From: Amylostereum areolatum
Lineage: Eukaryota > Basidiomycota > Agaricomycetes > Russulales > Stereaceae
Direction: 5' to 3'
Length of the DNA: 64,000 nucleotides
Assembly (NCBI GenBank): GCA_012932865.1
Contig: SAXG01000088.1
Coordinates: forward strand, 1 to 64,000
The notes under the pieces are model-generated. The model ran no database searches. It saw nothing but the letters and a program-made list of their open reading frames with translations, and was not told the origin of the DNA. Positions 58,774 to 64,000 of this stretch are shown here, in pieces. Numbering within the stretch: the first letter of the stretch is position 1; each line of letters starts with the position of its first letter. Both the position numbers and the translations under genes were made by a program.

Positions 58774-61700
58774 ATGCCTTCCAGCTTGCCATCCTCGTCA
58801 CCCCCCGCGCCGTCGTCGCCTTTATCCGTCCTCCCGTCTTCACCAATCGCAGTTCCGTCCAATGTAGTGCCACTGCCCGCACCGCAATTTGGTGAACGTG
58901 CCGACACTCAAACCCCCGAACCCGGCACACTTTCTGGACCACAGCCCTTGACTCGACTGAGCTCTCCCGATTCTCCTATACCAGGATATCCTCCACTTCC
59001 CCGACCGGTGACCCCTGAACGGTATAGGGGGAGGGAGCTCCTCGGCGCCGATGGCAGTGATCCCGGTGTGTACGCGTCTTCTCCTATTCGAACCAAAGAG
59101 GATCGGCGGCGGAAAGGGCGCAAACAGCGCGATGACACGATAGCGGCACGAAGTGGACCTGAAGAGCAACAACGGTTGGATAATGAGGAAGCTGAAGAGG
59201 AAGCCAAACGTACAACCATTGTGGAGGCATTGACCATCCTTGAAGAAGGCGACGTGACGATGGGAGAGCTCCTACTCTACGTGTTTGACCCCCAAAATCT
59301 CTCGCGAGGTTGGCGTTGGACTCAGTTCTTCTCCAAGCCTGCGGTTGTTCACCGAGTCCTGGAGTGGTGGGCCTCAAAGTCAGACAAGTCGAAGCGTGCG
59401 CGGGAGACTGTCGAAGAAGGAGTGATGAGTATTGCAGTCAAGGTCGTTGGCCACGAGGCAAATCGAATCACCAAACTCAAACTACTTTTCCCGCCTGCCA
59501 CAATCGATAAAGCGTTCGTGCTGGGCATGGATTTTCACTCTCAATGCAATATCCTGCAAGAGCATGGCCGGAATATATTGCACCTCTTCAAGGCCGTCGC
59601 GACGACTGAACGGCAAGAGATTGAATGTTCTCCCGCAAAGCTGGAACATAAGGAGTTTGTAAGTGTCGTATATTTGTACAATACTGCGGCGGGGAATGCT
59701 TACCTTCCAATGTCACAGCTCGCAGCAACGAGCGCAATCACACTGCTGGGAGAACGGAGCCAGCGTAACTCGTATTCCCGGCACGTTCTCGGCCTATACC
59801 TCTACTCAACTGGAGCCAGCCGCCAGCACATCAGTGTCTTGAACCACCTAGGATTGAGTGTCAGCTATGTGACCTTAGCAGGCCGAGGGGGGAAAAGCCT
59901 GGACTCACTGTTTGACAACTCGGAAGTTGACAGCATTCACGAACCTTCGAGTGAGGATGCAGAACCTCAACCGCTTTCCGTCTCGCCCCGTGCAGCCACC
60001 GTTCAAGACCTCGATACTGCGAACAGCAACAATCTCAGTCCTCCAGCCGCTACACAACCTCTCGCCGCTGTCTCGGCTACATTGACACCGAGTCCTACCC
60101 CGCAAGCTGAACCGCGCATCCATGCGGTCCAATCCCCTGTACCCGCGCTGGCACCTTCAGGCCCAAAGATATCAAAAAAAGTGCGCCGGAGAATGGGCAC
60201 ACTTGAACACCTTTCTCGATCCATGCGACGTCTCGCAAGGATGGTCGCTGCGTCCCAACATATCTTGGTCGTCTATGACAATATCAATATGATGTGGAAA
60301 TCCCCCGAGCAGGTGATAGGACGCACCGGTATGTTCCAGCTTTCTGTTCACCTGCCAGGTCCTCAGTTGTATGATGTATCCAGATACCCAGGAAAATGGG
60401 ACGTGCGCGACGACAATACCGCTGTTCGGAGCAGATGACGAAGCTATGAAAACTGGTCAGCTTGACGAAGCTATTGATAAAGCCGGCCCCCTCCTGCCCG
60501 AAGACATAATACTCACACCTGACGAAAGAACGCGGGCTCGGGAATATATGATTCATACAGTTCTCCGCATTGCCGTCCGGTTTGGTGGCGAGAAGATGCA
60601 AGTGCACCGTAAGAACGTCAAAGAATCAGAACCTATCACAGAGCACAAGATACCGTTGCACATTACCGAAGTCTACCCTCTGCCTGCTTTCAACATCAAC
60701 GAGTCCTCCATCACAGGCAACGCGGAGGTAATCCAAGCAATTGTTAAGGAACTTGGGTTTGATACAGAGAAGAAGGAGTTCGCAGAGACCATTAAGTTGG
60801 TGGCAGGTGACCAGTTGTCGATTGCACGGTTGCGTGCTGTGGCGGCAGTGAGAGCAGGAAACGAGGGAGGTGCGTCGGCGATGCGATGGGCGCTTTTCGT
60901 TCCTGGGCTCTTCCACTACAAGCTCGCCGCAACCCACGGCATCATGCAAACCTACCTCGGCCTCGTCAATCATGATTTCACAAACCCCGCCTCTCTCGCC
61001 GCCCACAACACACTACTCAAGCGTAAACCCATCACACCAACCTCTCTCCCCCCTTTCCGTACTTGCCGTGACTTGATCTTTGTTTCATTATATGCACGGG
61101 TCCTTCATTGTCTCCTCCTCGTGTCCGACAAGGCCTCCCTCGACGACTACGCTGAAAACCTAGAATGGGACGACCTGCAACGTCACGCTACAGCTGTTGT
61201 CGACAAGTATGCAAGCCCGGATGTTGCCTACAACCTCCGCAAAGAGCGCGTTCAGAAGGGCGAAGGGCACGGCGACATGGTCTTTGAAAGCGGCGTCCTC
61301 TTCATCCGCGACAGTCTCCACCTCCGCGACTTCACCGATGCAATCAAATCTGGCGACATGGGACGTGTCATCTTGGTCCTCAAAATATGGGCATGCAGCT
61401 TCCGTGCTCAAGGACGCCTAAAGTACGCGCTGGAGGTCCTGTATCTTATACACAACATCACGCGTGTCTGGCCGCCATCTTTAACGTGAGCACCCCTTCC
61501 CAATCAAATTCACATCTCACCAGTCACGGGCAGCGCGGTCGTATTCAAGAACTGCCTAGTCAATCCCACCGGAAAGCCGAACGCGTGGTCAGAAGTCGAC
61601 CTTCTGCAGGAGCACTTGAACTTCTGGATAAAGGTACGTTCTTATTTTTTGAACTATGTTTTTCACGCTTACACTTGGCGGATAGGACTACTACAAAGCT

Positions 61701-62440
61701 CATGGTAGCGGCGCATCATGGGAATGGCTCGGGACCATCGCTCCTTGCGTGGAGATCTTGCGCAAGCTCGCTACCCAGGTCCATGGCACCCTCGGCTCCA
61801 AGCAGGGCAACATTCATGCCGATGCTGATCTCACGGAAGACATTGATGAACTCATGGGCAGCCTTGCACACCACCGGGTTTATGTGGTGGAACATGGCCG
61901 CCATTTCGAAGCCAACGACCCCACCACCGCCGTCGACGTCATCACAGCAGGTTACAACAAACTTACATACGGTGCCCCTTCGCCTCTTCAGCAGTTCAAC
62001 GACGCCTTTGCGATTCTCCAGCAGCGTCGAAGAATTCACCCGCTCGTCGGTGCCAGTCCCAGTGAGCACGCTACAGCTCTGCCCACTGTCGATGGTAAGC
62101 CGATACATCCTTATCAGCCATGATTACAATGTTCATACATCTACTCGTACAGGTCCCTGATCCTAACTCCAGCTTTGCCGATGAGTCGACAATGTCATCA
62201 GCATCCTCCGACACATCCTCCGACACATCCTCCGACACATCGGAAGAAGCGGCGATCGCAGCGGCCATGGACAACATACCCTCACAACCTGATCTTGATC
62301 TATTAAGTGGGGAGGATGTGGCATTGGACATGGATGGAGGGTATTGGCTTGATGAAGATGCTGAGTCTGACATAGAGTTTGACGAAGAGAATAATCCTGA
62401 CAGTGATATTGACGCTATTTCTTCTGACAATGATGACTAA
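58774..62440 (+). CDS. DUF6589 domain protein (putative transposase-like)
   Basis: The ATG at 58774 opens a Ser/Pro-rich leader (MPSSLPSSSPPAPSSPLSVL). A conserved region follows: LSRGWRWTQFFSKPAVVHRV, ILVVYDNINMMWKSPEQVIG and, after an intron (60329-60383), DTQENGTCATTIPLF. Next is the DUF6589 core (VAGDQLSIARLRAVAAV; WALFVPGLFHYKLAATHGIM; NCLVNPTGKPNAWSEVDLLQ; EHLNFWIK; DYYKAHGSGASWEWL). The tail is acidic (ESTMSSASSDTSSDTSSDTS; YWLDEDAESDIEFDEENNPD). DUF6589 proteins are abundant in mushrooms and some invertebrates and are usually thought to be transposon-derived. Acidic residues in YDN, GDQ and NEVDLLQE-like contexts could be catalytic, but that is a guess. The last join, around 62.10-62.16 kb, is not resolved: the best GTAAGC donor gives a stop 9 nt after the nearest acceptor, so the acidic tail may need another acceptor. 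Confidence 0.83.
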
Positions 62441-62722
62441 ACAGATATGTACATCACTTGTATCTATTTAGAAGCCGGGAAATGAGGGTAACGAGTGTCG
62501 GGAGCCACTTGACGGTGCAGGAGGAAGCATAGCTTTGCGCGCAAAACATGAAATTTCGCTAAGTCGGGATCAGGATTGGCCCCCCGCCAAAACCGCCCCA
62601 AGTGTGCCCAGGCTGTATGGAGATTCCACGGCAGGCCGGCTGGAATGAGACTCCGCTTGCGCTCTCATTCCGGACGGTCGGCGTCATGCTTGGTAATCTC
62701 CATCAGCCTGGTCACGAGGCTA

Positions 62723-62967
62723 GGATCAAATGCAACATTTTGAACCTGTGTTCTCCGAGATAAAACACATTAGAAATCTGTTCCTCAGGAACTAATGAAC
62801 GGCTGGATTGAGGACTTGTGCACTTGAGGGTTGATACAGGCAAGGGCTCACCATATCCCCACACAGGTGCACAAGGCTTGAGTCCAGCCATTCATGAGTT
62901 CCTGAGGAACAGATTTCTAATGTGTTTTATCTCGGAGAACACAGGTTCAAAATGTTGCATTTGATCC
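62723..62967. mobile_element. MITE, 245 bp, with ~84-bp terminal inverted repeats and CTA flanks
   Basis: Left arm 62723-62806 (GGATCAAATGCAACATTTTG onward) is the reverse complement of 62884-62967 with only two mismatches near the inner end, so it can fold into a long hairpin. Both sides are flanked by CTA (62720-62722 and 62968-62970), a likely 3-bp target duplication of the PIF/Harbinger type. No ORF. It sits exactly where the left copy of the large inverted repeat holds only a 9-bp remnant. Confidence 0.85.
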
Positions 62968-63262
62968 CTACCAAAACGAGAAGTATCAGTTCGATTTGCT
63001 CCGCAATAAGTCCTATCACAAATAAGTCATTTCAAGCCGGTCGTAAGCGGTCCGAAACCTCACGTGTCTAATGTGTTTTTTCCCGTCGAATACACATTCC
63101 ACACGACACGTTTTGATTGACTTCACTTCGAGCTAATGGACATTACAAATCGATCATATCGGATTTGTAGACTTAGTTACAACGGCTTTCTGATATTTGT
63201 ACTTCCGACGCGCATTTCGAATGCGTGAGAACCGGGCTCAAATGGACTTCTGCCCGCGGTGA
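62959..63262 (-). repeat. right arm of the 304-bp inverted repeat
   Basis: Reverse complement of 54782-55085 over its full length. It begins inside the MITE terminus (ATTTGATCC) and ends at CTGCCCGCGGTGA. Beyond it a weaker match (GCCTGG against CCAGGC) continues for a few bases. Confidence 0.9.
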
Positions 63263-64000
63263 TTGGGCCTGGTGTCAACTCAGTCAAGTGAGCCAAATAA
63301 TCTACGGCCATACGGCATCATATCGAACCGTCGACTCGCAAATTCTCTTACCAAATACTTGGATAGATAGGATCAGTGCACGGAAAGATTTAGTCCTCCA
63401 GCGGGTGCAATCGAAAAACCATACAGGCTGTGTAAACCCTCCGAGGAAAGATGTGAATCTAACCTGAAGTAATGAGCGGCGCCGCCCATGGTTCTCACTT
63501 CTTTCCATCACGCTCCGTGCATTATACTCTTGATACATACAATACCCCTTAGACACACCTTCTTCGCATTGATCATGGTTTCACTGTGTACATGTGATCA
63601 TAGGCGGGGCGGCCGGCGACGGGCGTTGGTCTGACTCTAACGCGAGGGGGAGTCTCACCTCGTTCGAGCGAAGGTTTTTTTGTCACCGTGTCAAAGACTT
63701 TCGTCAGTACACTGATAGGATCTGAACGGGAAGTGTTGTGAACGATAATCATAAATCGCATAACCACCTAATTTACACATTCGAACATAGGTGTCGAAGT
63801 CGCGGAAGGGTACCCACTCCCGGGGAGTCTCGAGATGAAACACAAGAAAGTCTAAAAACAGGATACGCTTCAAAAGACGAGCACCATACATATAAGAAAG
63901 CACGGACGCCTTACTCGTTATAGCAGTCTGAAGTCAGCGAAATCTAGAGAATCCCTTTGGTTTGTTGCTCTGGGTCGGGTGACTCCACATCCGACTGTGG
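63263..64000. other. right-edge region, no gene assigned
   Basis: A minus-strand stretch at about 63715-63860 (DFLVFHLETPREWVPFRDFD, CKLGGYAIYDYRSQHFPFRS) reads like part of an exon. It could belong to a gene entering from the right, but no family or splice structure could be established. Nothing else was recognised. Confidence 0.35.

Larger units (their letters stand above)
54782..63262. mobile_element. transposon-like segment with 304-bp inverted repeats, RecQ helicase and DUF6589 genes
   Basis: About 8.5 kb bounded by a perfect inverted repeat: 54782-55085 equals the reverse complement of 62959-63262. Inside are two divergent genes, a RecQ-type helicase (-) and a DUF6589 protein (+). Just inside the outer repeats lie related but diverged ends. 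The left has TTTTTGGCGGGGGGCAAATC (about 55.16-55.18 kb), matched at about 62.57-62.60 kb in inverse orientation, near CTTAGCGAAATTTC. Subterminal hairpins occur on both sides: CCAGCCGTTAC/GTAACGGCTGG at 55.10-55.15 kb and CCGGCTGGAATGAGA...TCTCATTCCGG at about 62.63-62.68 kb. No direct target duplication was found at the outer boundaries, so the true termini are uncertain. The segment lies 250 bp 5' of the P450 gene. Confidence 0.75.

Overview
The window looks like nuclear DNA of an Agaricomycete (mushroom-forming basidiomycete). Nearly every gene is split by introns of about 50-70 nt with GT(A/G)NGT donors. The families are typical of that group: a fungal-type (FunK1) kinase, a DUF6534 membrane protein, DUF6589, CAP59-like GT69 mannosyltransferases and a GTPase-VWA giant protein. 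Species cannot be read from the sequence. Exon models were assembled by hand from reading frame, splice sites and family motifs.

Layout. 1-1.4 kb: 3' part of a GT69 gene carrying two frameshifts. 2.8-5.7 kb: FunK1 kinase. 6.0-8.3 kb: disordered protein of unknown function. 8.8-10.4 kb (-): mitochondrial 2-oxodicarboxylate-type carrier with a 5-nt microexon, head to head with an SRP9 gene (11.0-11.5 kb). 11.9-16.0 kb (-): two genes for secreted, Kex2-site-separated repeat proteins. 16.3-17.7 kb: an intron-containing tRNA-Thr-like sequence and two hAT-like non-autonomous elements, one with a clean 8-bp target duplication. 18.1-27.2 kb (-): one giant gene with a beta-propeller-like region, a GBP/VLIG-like GTPase, a Cys/His-rich region and a C-terminal VWA domain. 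28.3-33.4 kb: an rve/DDE integrase-core gene and two small genes of unknown function. 34.4-36.5 kb (-): AT-hook protein. 38.3-42.7 kb (-): large unknown protein with Cys motifs and an in-frame AVP minisatellite. 43.7-45.4 kb (-): intact GT69 paralogue of the broken copy at the left edge. 46.2-49.9 kb: MCD4/PIG-N GPI ethanolamine-phosphate transferase. 50.3-52.2 kb: DUF6534 seven-helix-like protein. 52.3-54.5 kb (-): cytochrome P450. 54.8-63.3 kb: a transposon-like segment bounded by 304-bp inverted repeats. It carries a RecQ-type helicase and a DUF6589 protein, divergently transcribed, with a MITE nested in its right end.

Functional picture. Housekeeping genes (carrier, SRP9, MCD4) sit among lineage-specific and mobile DNA. 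Four genes touch the secretory pathway or cell surface: SRP9 (targeting), MCD4 (GPI anchors), GT69 (glycan mannosylation) and the Kex2-processed repeat proteins. They are not an obvious cluster. The strongest candidates for something under-described are the RecQ + DUF6589 element with its odd nested ends, the GTPase-VWA giant protein, and the pair of Kex2-processed repeat proteins.
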